DNA from: Sulfolobus sp. E5-1-F
Lineage (GTDB): Archaea; Thermoproteota; Thermoprotei_A; Sulfolobales; Sulfolobaceae
Assembly (NCBI RefSeq): GCF_009601705.1
Contig: NZ_CP045687.1
Coordinates: forward strand, 408,630-472,629
DNA: 64,000 nucleotides
Reading direction: 5' to 3'
The notes beneath the pieces are model-generated. The model searched no databases. It worked only from the letters and a program-made list of their open reading frames with translations, and was not told the DNA's origin. Every line of letters begins with the position of its first letter. Position 1 is the first letter of the stretch. The translations under genes and the position numbers were made by a program. Positions 17,221 through 29,279 of this stretch are shown one piece after another.

Positions 17221-18807
17221 TATAACTATAAGTAGAACATATGGTGCTACTAATGGAATCCAAAACGTTTTTGAAGTATAGTTCCCTACGTCTTCTAATG
17301 CCTTTAACATAATGGAAATTATTCTTCCGAGTATCTTTACACCTTTTATCTTAATCACTTTATATTCTATGTTATTTACCTCTTTCATATTCTTTGTGGA
17401 TATTTTAATTAGTTCAGATGCCTTATTCACAAGATCTTCGCAAAAAGTGGCTGGAGAGTATGTAATCCCTAAGCTTATCCCAGTACAAGAATGATCATCT
17501 GGTGTGACTAAAATTACCTTATCAACGACTTGCCTTACTGCATTGGATATAGCGTTATTAAGTTCTTTAGTTGAGTTATTAGCGTAAATATAAACGATAG
17601 ATACTCTCTTTACTCCATCATCAAATGTGAAGACTCGTATTCGGCTATCACATAATCCCTCACATGTTTTATCTAATTTTCCTTCCGCATATCCTACCAA
17701 AAGTTTCCTTACGTTTTTAATCCCTCTTTGATCCATAATGAAGTCCTTTAAGCTGTTTATTTCATGAGCATCATATTCCTTTACCAAAAAAGAGTTATGG
17801 CAATCTATAAGGTAGTTATTTGAGGATAACATATACTTCCATAGGGAGGATGGTAAATCATCAATTCCAAACTCTGGTCTCTCCATAAATGAGACTCTAA
17901 ACTTGTCGAATTCTAATGATGTGACATCAAAAGTAGAGCGTTTTTCAATTGAAATACCGTAAAAAGATGCTTTGTTCCAGTCGTTACGTTCTAGCGTACT
18001 TTTTGAGATTACCTCTATTACTTTATTTACTTCGGCTGATGAGGGTAAATCTAATTCATGACTACCTGGTCCATGAAATATTGTTACTATGTTATTTTTT
18101 AAGGTCTTTTCAATATCATATACGAATCTAGAACTACCAACACTATCAAAAACTCCGAAATGTATTTGTGGTATCATAAAAAGAAAATCGTCTAATCTAT
18201 ACATAAATATACTCAGATTAGTTTTCACAGATATTAGATTTAGAAAATTCTCCAGTGGTACTTTATTTTTTTCAGTTATTGCTGTAATGAAGGGAACAGC
18301 TACTTGAGTTGATTTGAACCCAAGTATTTTTATGCCCTTTCTATTAACCGTATATATATAGAAATGAAATATTAAACCTATCGTAATTATATAGATTAAA
18401 AATATAATTGAGTATTTAAGATAAAATATTATAGGAAGATACGATGTAATTCCAGACAATATTATAGAAGGGATTTCCTTATAACTACCTAGAAGAATAT
18501 ACGCCATAAGTGGCATGAAAAACCCGAATGCATAAAATGGACCTACAGGTAATAGAGAAAGCAGAAGGTAAGGTATCGCAGTTAGATCCATAATAAATAA
18601 GGCTATTTTTATCTTGTTCCTAAAAATTATTGTTAGGAGAATAGAGTAAAGTGTAAATGAAAACAGATAATCAAAAGTTAGTTGGAAACTCCTCAGCACT
18701 ATAAATAATGATTCTGCTGAAAAGGTTGTTGCAAATATTTTTATACTTGGCAGAGTTTTAAGATATCCATAGTATTTCCTTGTTAAGTTTTCAGTATCCA
18801 TGTCCAT
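17191..18807 (-). CDS. DUF2070 family membrane protein
   Basis: A 538-residue archaeal membrane protein of the DUF2070 type. About six transmembrane segments fill the first 180 residues, a soluble domain covers about 185-500, and a final hydrophobic segment ([15 protein letters not shown]) anchors the C-terminus. The soluble part has conserved His/Asp motifs: [22 protein letters not shown] and [11 protein letters not shown]. These suggest a metal-dependent hydrolase, but no function is established to my knowledge. It is convergent with geranylgeranyl reductase (30-nt overlap) and divergent from the small gene at 18838. Confidence 0.8.
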   Translation of the reverse strand: MDMDTENLTRKYYGYLKTLPSIKIFATTFSAESLFIVLRSFQLTFDYLFSFTLYSILLTIIFRNKIKIALFIMDLTAIPYLLLSLLPVGPFYAFGFFMPLMAYILLGSYKEIPSIILSGITSYLPIIFYLKYSIIFLIYIITIGLIFHFYIYTVNRKGIKILGFKSTQVAVPFITAITEKNKVPLENFLNLISVKTNLSIFMYRLDDFLFMIPQIHFGVFDSVGSSRFVYDIEKTLKNNIVTIFHGPGSHELDLPSSAEVNKVIEVISKSTLERNDWNKASFYGISIEKRSTFDVTSLEFDKFRVSFMERPEFGIDDLPSSLWKYMLSSNNYLIDCHNSFLVKEYDAHEINSLKDFIMDQRGIKNVRKLLVGYAEGKLDKTCEGLCDSRIRVFTFDDGVKRVSIVYIYANNSTKELNNAISNAVRQVVDKVILVTPDDHSCTGISLGITYSPATFCEDLVNKASELIKISTKNMKEVNNIEYKVIKIKGVKILGRIISIMLKALEDVGNYTSKTFWIPLVAPYVLLIVILLFQSFIKF

Positions 18808-18837
18808 GATAAGTTGATGGGGTGAAATAAAATAGTT

Positions 18838-19131
18838 TTGTCAATCAATAAGGAAAAGCTAGGTGTAGACAAAGTTATAAAGAATTCATTAGACTATTGT
18901 GACTTGTATATCCTACAAAAAGGTGATAAAGTGTTTCTCCTATATCTATTTGATAGACAAAAGTATTATTATTTCAAAATAATGCCGGAGATAATTGGAA
19001 AGTGGGAAAATTGTGAAAACATATTCTATACAGCATTCGGACTTTTCGGCTTTGTAAATAAACTAGAAGAATTAGAACAAAAAATTAAGGAGAAGATGGA
19101 GGTGTTAATTAGAAATGTCAACGCTCAATGA
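18838..19131 (+). CDS. Small hypothetical protein, 97 residues
   Basis: An unrecognised 97-residue protein starting at TTG. It has a central predicted beta sheet ([18 protein letters not shown] and KYYYFKIM) and a C-terminal charged helix ([17 protein letters not shown]) that may form a coiled coil. It overlaps the HAD phosphatase gene by 17 nt, so it is probably translated in step with it. Confidence 0.55.
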   Translation: MSINKEKLGVDKVIKNSLDYCDLYILQKGDKVFLLYLFDRQKYYYFKIMPEIIGKWENCENIFYTAFGLFGFVNKLEELEQKIKEKMEVLIRNVNAQ

Positions 19132-19909
19132 CTACCAATTAATAATAAGTGATATAGACGGGGTAATATTGCGAGAAGGAGAACCGATATGGGAAAATAT
19201 ACAGGCGCTAAGGAATATCCAAAATAATGGAGTTAAGATCATATTTGTAACTAATAACTCTGGATTTAGTAGGATCCTATTATCTAGACAGTTGTCTTAT
19301 CTAGGCCTTAAAGTCACTCCGGATATGATAATTACAAGTGGATTGGCTGCTGCAATTTACATGAAAGAAAAGCTTAATGTAAAATCTGTATTTGCAGTAG
19401 GTGAGGAAGGCCTTATTGAAGAATTGAAAAATCATGGTTTCTCAGTATATTCTAGTACTGAATCAGAGAGAAGTTTACCAGATGCCGTAGTAATGGGCCT
19501 AGATAGGTTAAGTACGTATGATAAACTATCGTTAGCTATGAGGTGTATAAGCAAGGGATCAAAATTCATAGTAACAAATATGGATAGACTTTGGCCAGCT
19601 AAAGATGGGTTAAAGTTGGGTGCTGGAGCATTAGCTAGTTCTATAATTTATGCTTTGAAAAGGGATCCAGACTTTATAGCGGGGAAACCTAACACATGGA
19701 TAATAGAAATAGCCATGCGAATTTCAAGTGTAAAGAAGTTAGATAAGATTCTAGTTATAGGGGATCAAATAGAGACTGATATCCAAATGGGATACAATAT
19801 AGGTGCTGATACTGCATTAGTCTTAACGGGTATATCAACTATTAACGATGTTGATAAAAGTAGTGTTAAGCCGAAATATGTAGTAAATAGCTTATTAGAC
19901 CTTATGTGA
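19115..19909 (+). CDS. HAD-superfamily phosphatase (NagD/4-nitrophenylphosphatase-like)
   Basis: A 264-residue HAD-IIA subfamily phosphatase. Motif I is DIDGVIL with the nucleophile Asp13 and general acid Asp15. Motif II is TNNSG, the Lys of motif III lies in AGKPNTW, and motif IV is [13 protein letters not shown]. The large cap between motifs II and III is typical of NagD-like enzymes that hydrolyse small phosphoesters such as nucleotides, sugar phosphates or phosphoglycolate. The substrate is not predictable. It overlaps the upstream 97-residue gene, and the sdh operon follows after 47 nt from its own promoter. Confidence 0.85.
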   Translation: MSTLNDYQLIISDIDGVILREGEPIWENIQALRNIQNNGVKIIFVTNNSGFSRILLSRQLSYLGLKVTPDMIITSGLAAAIYMKEKLNVKSVFAVGEEGLIEELKNHGFSVYSSTESERSLPDAVVMGLDRLSTYDKLSLAMRCISKGSKFIVTNMDRLWPAKDGLKLGAGALASSIIYALKRDPDFIAGKPNTWIIEIAMRISSVKKLDKILVIGDQIETDIQMGYNIGADTALVLTGISTINDVDKSSVKPKYVVNSLLDLM

Positions 19910-19925
19910 AATTGTAGAAAGAATA

Positions 19926-19934
19926 CTTAAAAAC
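19926..19934 (+). promoter_or_regulatory. TATA box of the sdh operon
   Basis: cttaaaaac is centred about 27 nt before ATG 19957 of sdhA, predicting a leaderless sdhABCD transcript. Confidence 0.6.
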
Positions 19935-19956
19935 TATTATGCAAATATAAACTTGT

Positions 19957-21657
19957 ATGGAAAAGATAGAATACGATGCAGTTGTAGTTGGAGGAGGACT
20001 AGCTGGTTTAATGACTGCACATGAGATAGCTTCTGCTGGTTTTAAGGTTGCTGTTATCTCAAAGGTATTCCCTACAAGATCTCATTCCGCTGCAGCTGAA
20101 GGTGGAATAGCAGCTTATATTCCCGGGAATTCGGATCCAAATGATAACCCAGATTATATGACATATGATACAGTTAAAGGTGGTGATTATTTAGTAGATC
20201 AAGACGCGGCGGAATTACTTTCTAACAAATCCGGAGAAATAGTAATGCTAATTGAAAGATGGGGTGCGCTATTCAATAGACAACCGGATGGCAGGGTTGC
20301 AGTTAGATATTTCGGAGGGCAAACCTATCCGAGGACCAGATTTGTTGGAGACAAAACAGGAATGGCGCTTTTACATACGCTTTTTGAAAGAACTTCTGGT
20401 TTAAACGTCGATTTTTACAACGAGTGGTTTTCCTTAGATCTAGTTATCGACGATAAGAAGGTAGTTGGTATAGTAGCAATGCAAATGAAGACACTAACTC
20501 CATTCTTCTTTAAGACAAGGGCTGTTGTATTAGCGACTGGAGGAATGGGAATGTTGTATAGGCATACAACGAATAGTTACATCAATACTGGGGATGGATT
20601 CGGAATTGCATTAAGAGCAGGGGCAGCACTAAAAGATCCAGAATTTGTCCAATTTCATCCAACTGCACTATATCCATCAGACGTTTTAATTAGTGAGGCC
20701 GCTAGAGGAGAAGGTGCAATATTGAGAAATATAAAGGGAGAAAGATTTATGACGAGATATGCTCCCAAAAAGCTAGACTTAGCACCTAGGGATATAGTTT
20801 CAAGGGCAATTATCACAGAGATAAAGGAGGGAAGAGGATATCCTGGTGGATATGTTGGTCTAGATCTAACCCATTTAGGTGAAGAATATATTAAAGAAAG
20901 GCTTGCTTTAGCTGTAGAAGCTGCAAAAAGCTTTGCTGGTGTAGATGCGTTTACTGAACCCATCCCAGTTAGGCCTGCTCAGCATTATTATATGGGAGGA
21001 ATAGATGTGGATATAGAGGGTAGGAATCCAGATATTGTAGGACTATTCTCTGCGGGTGAAGCAGCTTGTGTGTCAGTACACGGTGCTAATAGATTAGGCT
21101 CTAATTCACTTCTAGACACTTTAGTATTTGGCCAAGTTACTGGTAGAACTGTCGTACAATTTCTAAAGTCTAATCCAAGCAATCCCACATCAAATTATGA
21201 GAAAGAAGCTGAGAAAGTTGTTGATGAGGCTTATAAGTTCGTAAAGAGTGAGAGTGGTGTACATTTTGGTCAAATATTGGAGAAGCTAAGGGATACGATG
21301 TGGGATTATGTGGGAATATATAGAGATGAAGGTGGTCTACTTAATGCAATGTCCGAGATAAATAAACTAAGAGGTATGATTAGTAATATGTATGTTACAG
21401 ATAAGAGTAAAGTCTATAATACAGAATTCTTTAACGCTCTAGAATTGAGGAATATGTTGGATTTAGCATTGGTAATAGCTAAATCAGCTTTAGAGAGGAA
21501 AGAATCAAGAGGAGCACATTACAGAACGGATTATCCTGAAAGGGATGATAATAATTGGTTGAAACATACTATCGCGTATTTGAGGGGTAATACGGTTGAA
21601 GTTACATTTAAACCAGTTAAGATAACCAGATGGAAGCCAGAACCTAGGGTGTATTGA
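19957..21657 (+). CDS. sdhA: Succinate dehydrogenase flavoprotein subunit
   Basis: The 566-residue catalytic subunit of succinate:quinone oxidoreductase (complex II), oxidising succinate to fumarate. The FAD fold has GGGLAGL at residues 12-18. His43 in [11 protein letters not shown] is the expected covalent FAD attachment site. The dicarboxylate-binding HPTALYPS and the catalytic Arg-containing RGEGAILRN follow, and the C-terminal [11 protein letters not shown] is standard. It is the first gene of a four-gene operon, with sdhB starting 2 nt after its stop codon. Confidence 0.96.
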   Translation: MEKIEYDAVVVGGGLAGLMTAHEIASAGFKVAVISKVFPTRSHSAAAEGGIAAYIPGNSDPNDNPDYMTYDTVKGGDYLVDQDAAELLSNKSGEIVMLIERWGALFNRQPDGRVAVRYFGGQTYPRTRFVGDKTGMALLHTLFERTSGLNVDFYNEWFSLDLVIDDKKVVGIVAMQMKTLTPFFFKTRAVVLATGGMGMLYRHTTNSYINTGDGFGIALRAGAALKDPEFVQFHPTALYPSDVLISEAARGEGAILRNIKGERFMTRYAPKKLDLAPRDIVSRAIITEIKEGRGYPGGYVGLDLTHLGEEYIKERLALAVEAAKSFAGVDAFTEPIPVRPAQHYYMGGIDVDIEGRNPDIVGLFSAGEAACVSVHGANRLGSNSLLDTLVFGQVTGRTVVQFLKSNPSNPTSNYEKEAEKVVDEAYKFVKSESGVHFGQILEKLRDTMWDYVGIYRDEGGLLNAMSEINKLRGMISNMYVTDKSKVYNTEFFNALELRNMLDLALVIAKSALERKESRGAHYRTDYPERDDNNWLKHTIAYLRGNTVEVTFKPVKITRWKPEPRVY

Positions 21658-21658
21658 A

Positions 21659-22609
21659 ATGGCCCAAGTGCAAGAGGAAGAAGTTATATTAAAGGTAAAA
21701 AGGTTTAACCCAGAAAGGGGATTCTGGTGGTCAGAATATAAACTAAAGGTTGATAGGTTTACACAATTCACTGAGGCTCTTAGGAGAATAAAGAGTGAGC
21801 AAGATCCTACATTATCCTATAGAGCATCATGCCACATGGCAGTATGTGGAAGTTGTGGAATGAAGATTAATGGTGAACCTAGACTAGCTTGTAAGACGTT
21901 AGTTTTAGATACTGTCAAAAAATATAACAATAATGTAATAACAATCGAACCAATGGATTACTTTAAACCAATCAAAGACTTAATAGTTGACTGGGATGAG
22001 TTTTACGAAAGGATGTTCAAGGTGAAACCAAGACTATATCAAGCTAAAGAAGTATTAGAGGGCAAAGCTGAACATAGACTTAAGCCTGAAGATCAAAAAG
22101 AGTTATGGAAATTCGCTCAATGCATATGGTGTGGGTTGTGTGTTTCAGCTTGTCCAGCTGTTGTAATAGATCAGCAATTTTTAGGACCAGCAGCTCATGC
22201 CAAGGGTTATAGATTCTTAGCAGATCCAAGGGATACAATAACTGAAGAGAGAATGAAAATATTAATAGATAGTGCATGGCGGTGTACTTATTGCTACCAA
22301 TGCTTTAATGTATGTCCCAGAGATATAGAGCCAGTTACTGCAATAAAGAAAACTAGAAGTTTTACTAAACTATACAAGGACAAGTCAGAAGTAGCAGAAA
22401 GAGGTGAAAAACATGTTGAGGCTATTCATGAATCGATACTAAAGACTGGAAAACTTGCAGAAGCACCAGTATATTTGAAGACTTATGGAGTATTGCAGTC
22501 CCTTATAGATCTAGTATATATGTCAAGGACAGGAAAGCTTAAATATGCATTAGTACAAGAGAAACCAGTACAAAATATAAATGAAATCAAAAAGATTATA
22601 GGTGAGTGA
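21659..22609 (+). CDS. sdhB: Succinate dehydrogenase iron-sulfur subunit
   Basis: A 316-residue electron-transfer subunit. Cys58, Cys63, Cys66 and Cys78 ([11 protein letters not shown]) bind the [2Fe-2S] cluster. Cys155, 158, 161 and 165 bind a [4Fe-4S] cluster. The third set, [12 protein letters not shown] (209, 212, 215, 219), has a complete four-Cys pattern where mitochondrial and bacterial enzymes lack one Cys and hold [3Fe-4S]. A second [4Fe-4S] is expected, as reported for Sulfolobus complex II. It overlaps sdhC by 4 nt if that gene starts at GTG 22606, otherwise they are 5 nt apart. Confidence 0.95.
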   Translation: MAQVQEEEVILKVKRFNPERGFWWSEYKLKVDRFTQFTEALRRIKSEQDPTLSYRASCHMAVCGSCGMKINGEPRLACKTLVLDTVKKYNNNVITIEPMDYFKPIKDLIVDWDEFYERMFKVKPRLYQAKEVLEGKAEHRLKPEDQKELWKFAQCIWCGLCVSACPAVVIDQQFLGPAAHAKGYRFLADPRDTITEERMKILIDSAWRCTYCYQCFNVCPRDIEPVTAIKKTRSFTKLYKDKSEVAERGEKHVEAIHESILKTGKLAEAPVYLKTYGVLQSLIDLVYMSRTGKLKYALVQEKPVQNINEIKKIIGE

Positions 22610-22614
22610 TAAAA

Positions 22615-23487
22615 ATGAAAATAGCTTATTATCCTGGATGTGCTACGCATGGTTTATCTAAAGATGTAGATATAGCAACAAGAAGAGTTGCAGAAGTACT
22701 TGGAATAGAGCTAGTTGAAGTACCAGATTGGAACTGCTGTGGTGGAGGATTTTATGACGAATATGACGAGGTTGGTCATGTTGCTCTAAACTTAAGGAAT
22801 TTATCGCAAGTGGAGAAGTTAGGATTAGGGAAAATGGTAACACCCTGTAGTGTATGTCTTCATAGCCATAGATTGGCTACATACAAATACAAGGAAGATA
22901 AAGATATTAAAAGAAAGACAGACAAACGATTAGAAGGTACTTCAGTTAAATATGAGGGAAAGGCTGATGCTGAACATATTGTTTGGGTTCTAATAAGAGA
23001 TGTGGGTTTAGAGAATATCAAGAAACACGTTAAAAAACCTTTAACTGGACTTAAAGTAGGCACTTATTACGGATGTCAAATGTTAAGACCAGAGCAAATT
23101 ATGGGATTTGAAAAAGCATACAATCCAACTAGTTTATCCGAGTTGGTTGCAGTTACTGGGGCTATACCAGTTCCTTTTCCTACAATGACCTCATGTTGCG
23201 GATTTCCTTTAGTCGGAAGTAATCCTAAAGGTGCTTTAAAGTTAGCGTTTAATGTTCTTAATGGTGCTAAACAAGCTGGAGCTGATTTAGTCATACATCC
23301 ATGTAGTTTATGCCATCTCCAGTTGGACTCTCTACAGCTGAAGGTCAAAGCAGAATTCAACGTAAATTGGACTATGCCGGCAATCTATATAACGCAACTA
23401 TTGGGTTTATCGTTTGGTTTCACCCCCGAGGAATTGGGAATAGGAAGACTTGCTATTGAGATATTACGAAGTAAGGGAGTGATATGA
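22615..23487 (+). CDS. sdhC: Succinate dehydrogenase subunit C, HdrB-like CCG-domain protein
   Basis: A 290-residue subunit of the non-classical (type E) complex II. It has no transmembrane helix. It carries two cysteine-rich CCG domains: WNCCGGG at residues 40-46 with upstream PGC, and SCCGFPLVG near 193-201 with YGCQ and PCSLC. These resemble heterodisulfide reductase subunit B and may hold a non-cubane cluster and contact the membrane peripherally. A GTG at 22606 is in frame, but ATG 22615 gives the conserved N-terminus MKIAYYPGC and has GGTGAGTGAT upstream, so I prefer it. The next gene starts at 23488. Confidence 0.92.
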   Translation: MKIAYYPGCATHGLSKDVDIATRRVAEVLGIELVEVPDWNCCGGGFYDEYDEVGHVALNLRNLSQVEKLGLGKMVTPCSVCLHSHRLATYKYKEDKDIKRKTDKRLEGTSVKYEGKADAEHIVWVLIRDVGLENIKKHVKKPLTGLKVGTYYGCQMLRPEQIMGFEKAYNPTSLSELVAVTGAIPVPFPTMTSCCGFPLVGSNPKGALKLAFNVLNGAKQAGADLVIHPCSLCHLQLDSLQLKVKAEFNVNWTMPAIYITQLLGLSFGFTPEELGIGRLAIEILRSKGVI

Positions 23488-23853
23488 ATGAGTGAGGAAA
23501 TTAAAAAAATAATTCAAGATATTGGTGGTAAATCGGAGGAGTGGATTAGCGTTTCTGAAAGACCTGGAAAGGATCCATTTGCGAAGGAACTCAATTATAG
23601 TTTTAGTGATTATTTCTGGGGTAAGGTTCATGTTAGGAACGAAGGAGAGATTTACGTCCTAGTAATCTCAAAGGACGTATTCAATTGGAAAGATAGAATA
23701 AAGGATTTGAAACTTAGTGGAGAAGTTGTGGACGCAGCTGGAGGTTTAATATGGATTCAAGAGTTTGATATCCAAGGATTAAAAAGAGACTTCGAGTTCT
23801 TAAAGACTTTCATAGAAAACATAAGAAAGCAGAAACAACAGAAAACTTCATAA
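23488..23853 (+). CDS. sdhD: Succinate dehydrogenase subunit D (small non-membrane subunit)
   Basis: The 121-residue last gene of the sdh operon, starting immediately after the sdhC stop codon. It is soluble, rich in Lys and aromatic residues, with no hydrophobic stretch long enough to span a membrane, and so unlike classical anchor subunits. Recognition rests on operon position and resemblance to the SdhD (SdhF) subunit of Sulfolobus complex II. It probably helps attach the enzyme to the membrane surface or to the quinone pool. The tail (RKQKQQKTS) is basic. Confidence 0.85.
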   Translation: MSEEIKKIIQDIGGKSEEWISVSERPGKDPFAKELNYSFSDYFWGKVHVRNEGEIYVLVISKDVFNWKDRIKDLKLSGEVVDAAGGLIWIQEFDIQGLKRDFEFLKTFIENIRKQKQQKTS

Positions 23854-23877
23854 TATGTTTTTATTATATATTAAAAT

Positions 23878-23939
23878 GGCCATACTCAGCAGACACCCAC
23901 GTGTCCCGTGGGAGAGTGAAGTTGAGGCCTCCTCTTTTT
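23878..23939 (+). ncRNA. Structured RNA or terminator with nested hairpin and T tract
   Basis: In the gap between convergent sdhD and the VWA gene, a short GC-rich segment forms nested inverted repeats. The outer pair is GGCC (23878-23881) with GGCC (23926-23929), then ACTC with GAGT, then an inner 6-bp hairpin CCCACG/CGTGGG (23896-23901 with 23907-23912). It ends in CTCCTCTTTTT. A TATA-like ttattatatatt at about 23858-23870 lies before it. It could be a stable terminator for the sdh operon or an independent small RNA. I cannot assign a family. Confidence 0.35.
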
Positions 23940-25292
23940 AACTTTCCACAACTCTTAATAGATCTTCGTGGTCTAATTTGTACGTTATCAGGTACTCATC
24001 AGATACTCTTCTAAGGTCTGCATTATCTCCCCTAATCATGACACTTATTAATTGAGAGTTAGCCTCTTTTAACGATCTTCTCACGGTCGTTTCGGCAATT
24101 TTATCTTCTCCATCTGTTAATAATATTATTTCGCTAACTCCCTTAACATGACCTTCCTTAATGTCCTCACAAGCAGATATTATTGATCTGCTTATATCTG
24201 TACCTCCTCCCCCTCTTATTTTCCCTATGTACTCTATCATCTTTATCACGTCCTTGCTTTTGGCATTCTTCTGAACTTTTATCAATGGATATGGTATATT
24301 ATCGAAAAATCTTAGGTAGAAATCTCTATTTTCTCTTTTTGCTCTACTATACAGTGCTAATGCCACAGCTTTAGCCCATAATATTTTCTCCCCATCCATA
24401 CTTCCCGATTTATCAAGTAATAGGTATATAGGACCTAATGTTTCTTTAATTTGTTTCTGATATAATAATAATTGACCTTCTGCTAGTTTTAAGTAAAAGA
24501 GTATATCTGGTAAGGCTAATTCGGAGTAGACTATCCTCTCAATATCACTTCCCTCTTCGTATCCGTAAAGTTCACCTTTTGAGAACCTAGTAGTTCTTCT
24601 CTTGGTAATGCTACCTAACTTTGGAATCCCACTTAAAAACTCTAATATCTTCTTAATTTCAGTATTTCTAGCAAGTCTTAACACTTCATGAATTTCTCCT
24701 TCAAATGTTAAGACACTTCCTGTACCTGCTCCGTTACCTCCAACAATCTTTTGCATATTTCTAACTGAATTGGCATCCTCTATAGCCTTAGACATCGCCT
24801 TCTCATGAGCCTGTCTAAGGACCTTTTCCATGGACTGCTGATTCGTGTTCCTTTGTTCTTTCCCTTCTTTTGAAGAACTACCTTTCATTAAACCGTTTAA
24901 TATTTCTTCAGCTGCTTCTCTCTCCTCCATAGACTGAGAAGTTTTCTTTATTCTTTCTAACTCCTCAATCAAATTTTGGACGTAACTTACTGTCAAAGCT
25001 AAACTTACGGCTGAATTCACAATTGAGTATTCCCTATTTTTCAGAACCACATCAGAAGATAGAGTGGAATTTACCAATGAATACGCTATTTCTTGGCTCT
25101 TTCCTATTTCACTCTTTCCTTTGGTTATTGGTAAGGGTAGATAGTGAACATAATAGGTATCAACTAAAAATGTTTCATTTAATTGAACATCTCTTCCCAG
25201 TAATTTTTTCAAAGTATAGGAGATTCTCTCTCCTCTATATTTAACCAGAGGATCTTTGTAATCTATTCCTCTTAATACACCTTCCTCTTCAG

Positions 25293-25296
<4 letters not shown>
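23938..25296 (-). CDS. VWA-domain protein (CoxE/ViaA-like) paired with MoxR ATPase
   Basis: A 452-residue protein with a C-terminal von Willebrand factor A domain. The MIDAS metal site LLLDKSGSM is followed by a conserved Thr in [10 protein letters not shown] and an Asp in LLTDGED. The N-terminal 280 residues are helical and charged, with a probable coiled coil around [21 protein letters not shown]. Pairs of a MoxR AAA+ ATPase and a VWA protein are chaperone-like systems for inserting metals or cofactors or remodelling large complexes. The ATPase gene overlaps it by 4 nt upstream. The client is unknown; the adjacent sdh operon is one candidate. Confidence 0.82.
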
Positions 25297-26441
<1,145 letters not shown>

Positions 26442-26882
26442 TTTTATCCCATTCTTTACTTCTCAATTTTAGCTTATAAACAAAAATTAAGAACGGCTCT
26501 CTTACAAGAAAGAGACAACTATCATCTTTTAGTATGAAAAGGAAATAAGATATAATGTGATATCATTGGTGTAACTTTCGATTCTCATAAATTTTATCTC
26601 GTCATACTAAAAATAATGAGAATTTTTATTTGATCTACAGTATATAACAAAAAGAATACATCATAATAAAAAAGTGATTCTTAGTGTTACTCATGTCCAC
26701 CCAACGTATAACTCTTCAGTCGAAATGATTTGTCATCTAGAGTTTTTTACCTAATAGAAGTTAATTTACATATGTCTTCTTAATCCTTCATATTCGCTTC
26801 TTTCTAACGTTCTTTCATTAACACATAGATTTATAAATGGATAAAACGATATTAGAAATAACAAATCTGTGAGTCGAGTCGA
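26442..26882. other. 441-nt divergent intergenic region with SSB promoter
   Basis: No coding frame of convincing length is seen on either strand. It must hold the promoters of the moxR gene (leftward) and ssb (rightward). The ssb TATA box is tttataaat at 26830-26838. On the minus strand a TAGATGA plus 13 nt plus CTGA arrangement around 26720-26745 recalls half of a C/D-box sRNA, but the second half is missing, so I do not call it. Confidence 0.4.
26830..26838 (+). promoter_or_regulatory. TATA box of ssb
   Basis: tttataaat lies 45-53 nt upstream of ATG 26883. A transcript starting about 26 nt downstream would carry a leader of roughly 22 nt, which is unusual here because most promoters in the window are leaderless. 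Confidence 0.55.
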
Positions 26883-27332
26883 ATGGAAGAAAAAGTAGGT
26901 AATCTAAAACCAAATATGGAAAGCGTGGATGTAACCGTGAGAGTTTTGGAAGCAAGTGAAGCAAGACAAATACAGACAAAGAATGGTGTTAGAACTATAA
27001 GTGAGGCTATTGTCGGAGATGAAACGGGAAGAGTAAAATTAACATTATGGGGAAAACATGCGGGTAGTATAAAGGAAGGTCAAGTAGTAAAAATAGAAAA
27101 CGCATGGACTACTGCTTTTAAAGGTCAAGTGCAGTTAAATGCTGGAAGTAAGACTAAGATAGCTGAAGCTTCAGAAGATGGATTTCCCGATTCATCTCAA
27201 ATACCAGAGAACACACCAACAGCTCCTCAGCAAATGCGTGGAGGGGGTGGAAGAGGCTTCCGCGGTGGCGGGAGAAGATATGGAAGAAGAGGCGGAAGAA
27301 GACAAGAAAACGAGGAAGGTGAAGAAGAGTGA
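26883..27332 (+). CDS. ssb: Single-stranded DNA-binding protein
   Basis: A 149-residue crenarchaeal SSB. A single OB fold fills residues about 1-115 ([16 protein letters not shown], then [13 protein letters not shown] and [12 protein letters not shown], with the aromatic residues that stack on bases). A flexible tail of Gly-Arg repeats ([14 protein letters not shown]) ends in acidic residues (EEGEEE) used for protein contacts. It binds single-stranded DNA during replication and repair, and has been studied in detail in Saccharolobus solfataricus. The stop overlaps the GTG start of the next gene by 4 nt. Confidence 0.96.
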   Translation: MEEKVGNLKPNMESVDVTVRVLEASEARQIQTKNGVRTISEAIVGDETGRVKLTLWGKHAGSIKEGQVVKIENAWTTAFKGQVQLNAGSKTKIAEASEDGFPDSSQIPENTPTAPQQMRGGGGRGFRGGGRRYGRRGGRRQENEEGEEE

Positions 27333-27610
27333 ATTTTGAGGAAGTAAAGGACAAAAAACCAAAGAAGATAGGAGAATTAATTGATAGAAGCGAGGAAAGT
27401 GATAACTATATAGTAAAAGTAGCTGAAGATAAAGTATATGAGCTTGCTCCCATAGCTTATTATATTTGGGCTATGTGTGATGGTAATAGAAGTGTAGACG
27501 AGATAGTTAATGAGTTAAGTAGAGAGGCGAATTTAGATATATCACAAGTTCGTGATCCCGTAGTAATGGTATTAGACGAGTTAGAAAAAGCGTCTCTCAT
27601 AACTTTTTAA
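27329..27610 (+). CDS. PqqD-like small protein
   Basis: A 93-residue protein starting at GTG that overlaps the ssb stop by 4 nt. The segment [30 protein letters not shown] (in two halves, residues about 37-66), followed by a helix ending in LEKASLITF, matches the PqqD winged-helix fold. In bacteria PqqD binds precursor peptides for radical SAM enzymes and is a stand-alone RiPP recognition element. No radical SAM peptide-modifying enzyme or precursor peptide is adjacent. Here it sits between ssb and moeA, so its partner is unknown. Confidence 0.75.
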   Translation: MNFEEVKDKKPKKIGELIDRSEESDNYIVKVAEDKVYELAPIAYYIWAMCDGNRSVDEIVNELSREANLDISQVRDPVVMVLDELEKASLITF

Positions 27611-27635
27611 TCGTATAAGATATTGTTTTTTTTAT

Positions 27636-29279
27636 ATGAGAGTGTTTGTAAAGGACGAATCATTATATTCAATAGAGGAAGCAATAAAGATCTACTTATC
27701 ATCATTAAATTTTAATCCTAAAATCGTAGAAGTAGGAGTGAAGGACTCTTTTGGCTACGTATCTGCAGAAGATCTTAAGTCGCCTATTGATTACCCCCCA
27801 TTTTCAAGATCGAATGTAGATGGTTACGCCTTAAAATCTTCATGCACTCCTGGAGAGTTAAAGGTAATAGATAGAATAGGAATTGGAGAATTTAAAGAAA
27901 TTCGTATAGATGAATGTGTAGCAGTTGAAGTAGATACTGGTGCAATGATTCCAATTGGTGCAGATACTGTAATAAAAGTTGAAGATATCAAAGAAATTAA
28001 TGGGAATTCCATAAGAACAGACAGAAAGATGAGTTTTGGCCAGAATATTGGCTGGATAGGGAGCGATATTCCTAAAAGCTCAATCGTATTAAGAAAGGGT
28101 GAAGTAATTTCCCATGAAAAGATTGCTTTGCTAGCGTCATTAGGGATAAGTAGTGTAAAGGTTTATGAAAAGCTAAAGATATATTTAATTGCAACAGGAG
28201 ATGAGCTAGTTGAACCTGGCAGCCCATTATCTGCGGGTAAAATTTACGAGTCAAATTTACACTACTTATATTCTAAGCTTAAAGAAAATTACAAAATAGT
28301 CGGTCTTTCATTACTTAGAGATGATCTAGAGACCATCAAGAGTGAGATAAAGAGGGCTATCTCAGTGGCTGATGTTTTGATACTTACTGGTGGCACTAGT
28401 GCAGGAGAAAAAGATTTCGTCCATAGAGCTATAAGAGAGTTAGGGAGCATAATAATTCATGGTATAAAGATCAAGCCTGGAAAGCCTACCATTTTAGGAA
28501 TAGTTGATGGCAAGCCAGTAATTGGGTTACCTGGGAACATAGTATCTTCGATTGTCGTATTTGATACTATTATTTCAGAAATTCTGAAAAATCTTTATCC
28601 TTCTCGTAAAGAAATAATTGAATTAGGTAGAATTAAAGCTAGATTAGCACTAAGTGTTAGAGCCGATAAATATAGAAGTACTCTAATTCCAGTTTACTTA
28701 TTTAAGAGTGTTGATAATTCCTACTATGCTCTTCCAGTGAAGTTTGATAGCTATATGGTGGGTACTTTTTCCCTGACTGAGGGCTATATAATGCTTGAAC
28801 CTAACGAAGAAATTGAAGAAGGGAAGGAAGTTGAGGTCAATGTGAAGAAGTATGATAATTCGATATCTATCATAGGAGAGGAAGATATAAAACTCCTTAA
28901 TTTAGATACAAAAAATGTTTTGTTGGGTTCCTTGCCCGCAAGTAAAGCTGTTGAATATAAATTTGGAGATGTTGCAGTTATTAGTTCATTATTTAATGGG
29001 TCTATAGAGAATTATGATAAAGTACTATGTAGACAAATTCTAGTTAATGGTGAGGGAGAAGAAATAGGCTATGATGATTGGGTTGGGATGTCTAAAATTA
29101 TTAAAAATCCGGTAGTGAAGCTAAAATCTCCTTCAACAATTTACTCGTTGTTAGGAAAGGCCAAGGTTTATGCTCCAGAAGGCTATATAGTAGGTGATAA
29201 GGTAGCAGAGGAATGTCTGTATATAATAGGAATCAGCGAGAGGGGTAAGAGGTATCTAAATGCAATAAACATAGTATAA
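27636..29279 (+). CDS. moeA: Molybdopterin molybdenumtransferase MoeA with C-terminal extension
   Basis: A 547-residue MoeA, which inserts molybdate or tungstate into adenylylated molybdopterin. MoeA proper covers about residues 1-405: PFSRSNVDGYAL (domain II substrate loop), LTGGTSAGEKDF (MPT-binding) and GLPGNIVSS, then the C-terminal beta domain. The remaining 140 residues (from SISIIGEED) resemble part of the periplasmic-binding-protein-like domain that many archaeal MoeA proteins carry (LGSLPASKAVEYKFGDVAVI). Archaeal fusions normally have a longer PBP part, so this one may be reduced. It may bind an oxyanion or interact with the cofactor synthesis chain. Confidence 0.9.
   Translation: MRVFVKDESLYSIEEAIKIYLSSLNFNPKIVEVGVKDSFGYVSAEDLKSPIDYPPFSRSNVDGYALKSSCTPGELKVIDRIGIGEFKEIRIDECVAVEVDTGAMIPIGADTVIKVEDIKEINGNSIRTDRKMSFGQNIGWIGSDIPKSSIVLRKGEVISHEKIALLASLGISSVKVYEKLKIYLIATGDELVEPGSPLSAGKIYESNLHYLYSKLKENYKIVGLSLLRDDLETIKSEIKRAISVADVLILTGGTSAGEKDFVHRAIRELGSIIIHGIKIKPGKPTILGIVDGKPVIGLPGNIVSSIVVFDTIISEILKNLYPSRKEIIELGRIKARLALSVRADKYRSTLIPVYLFKSVDNSYYALPVKFDSYMVGTFSLTEGYIMLEPNEEIEEGKEVEVNVKKYDNSISIIGEEDIKLLNLDTKNVLLGSLPASKAVEYKFGDVAVISSLFNGSIENYDKVLCRQILVNGEGEEIGYDDWVGMSKIIKNPVVKLKSPSTIYSLLGKAKVYAPEGYIVGDKVAEECLYIIGISERGKRYLNAINIV

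Noticed and set aside
26715-26750. Minus-strand TAGATGA plus 13 nt plus CTGA
   Set aside because: Only half of a C/D sRNA, with a poor C box; the second C'/D pair is missing.
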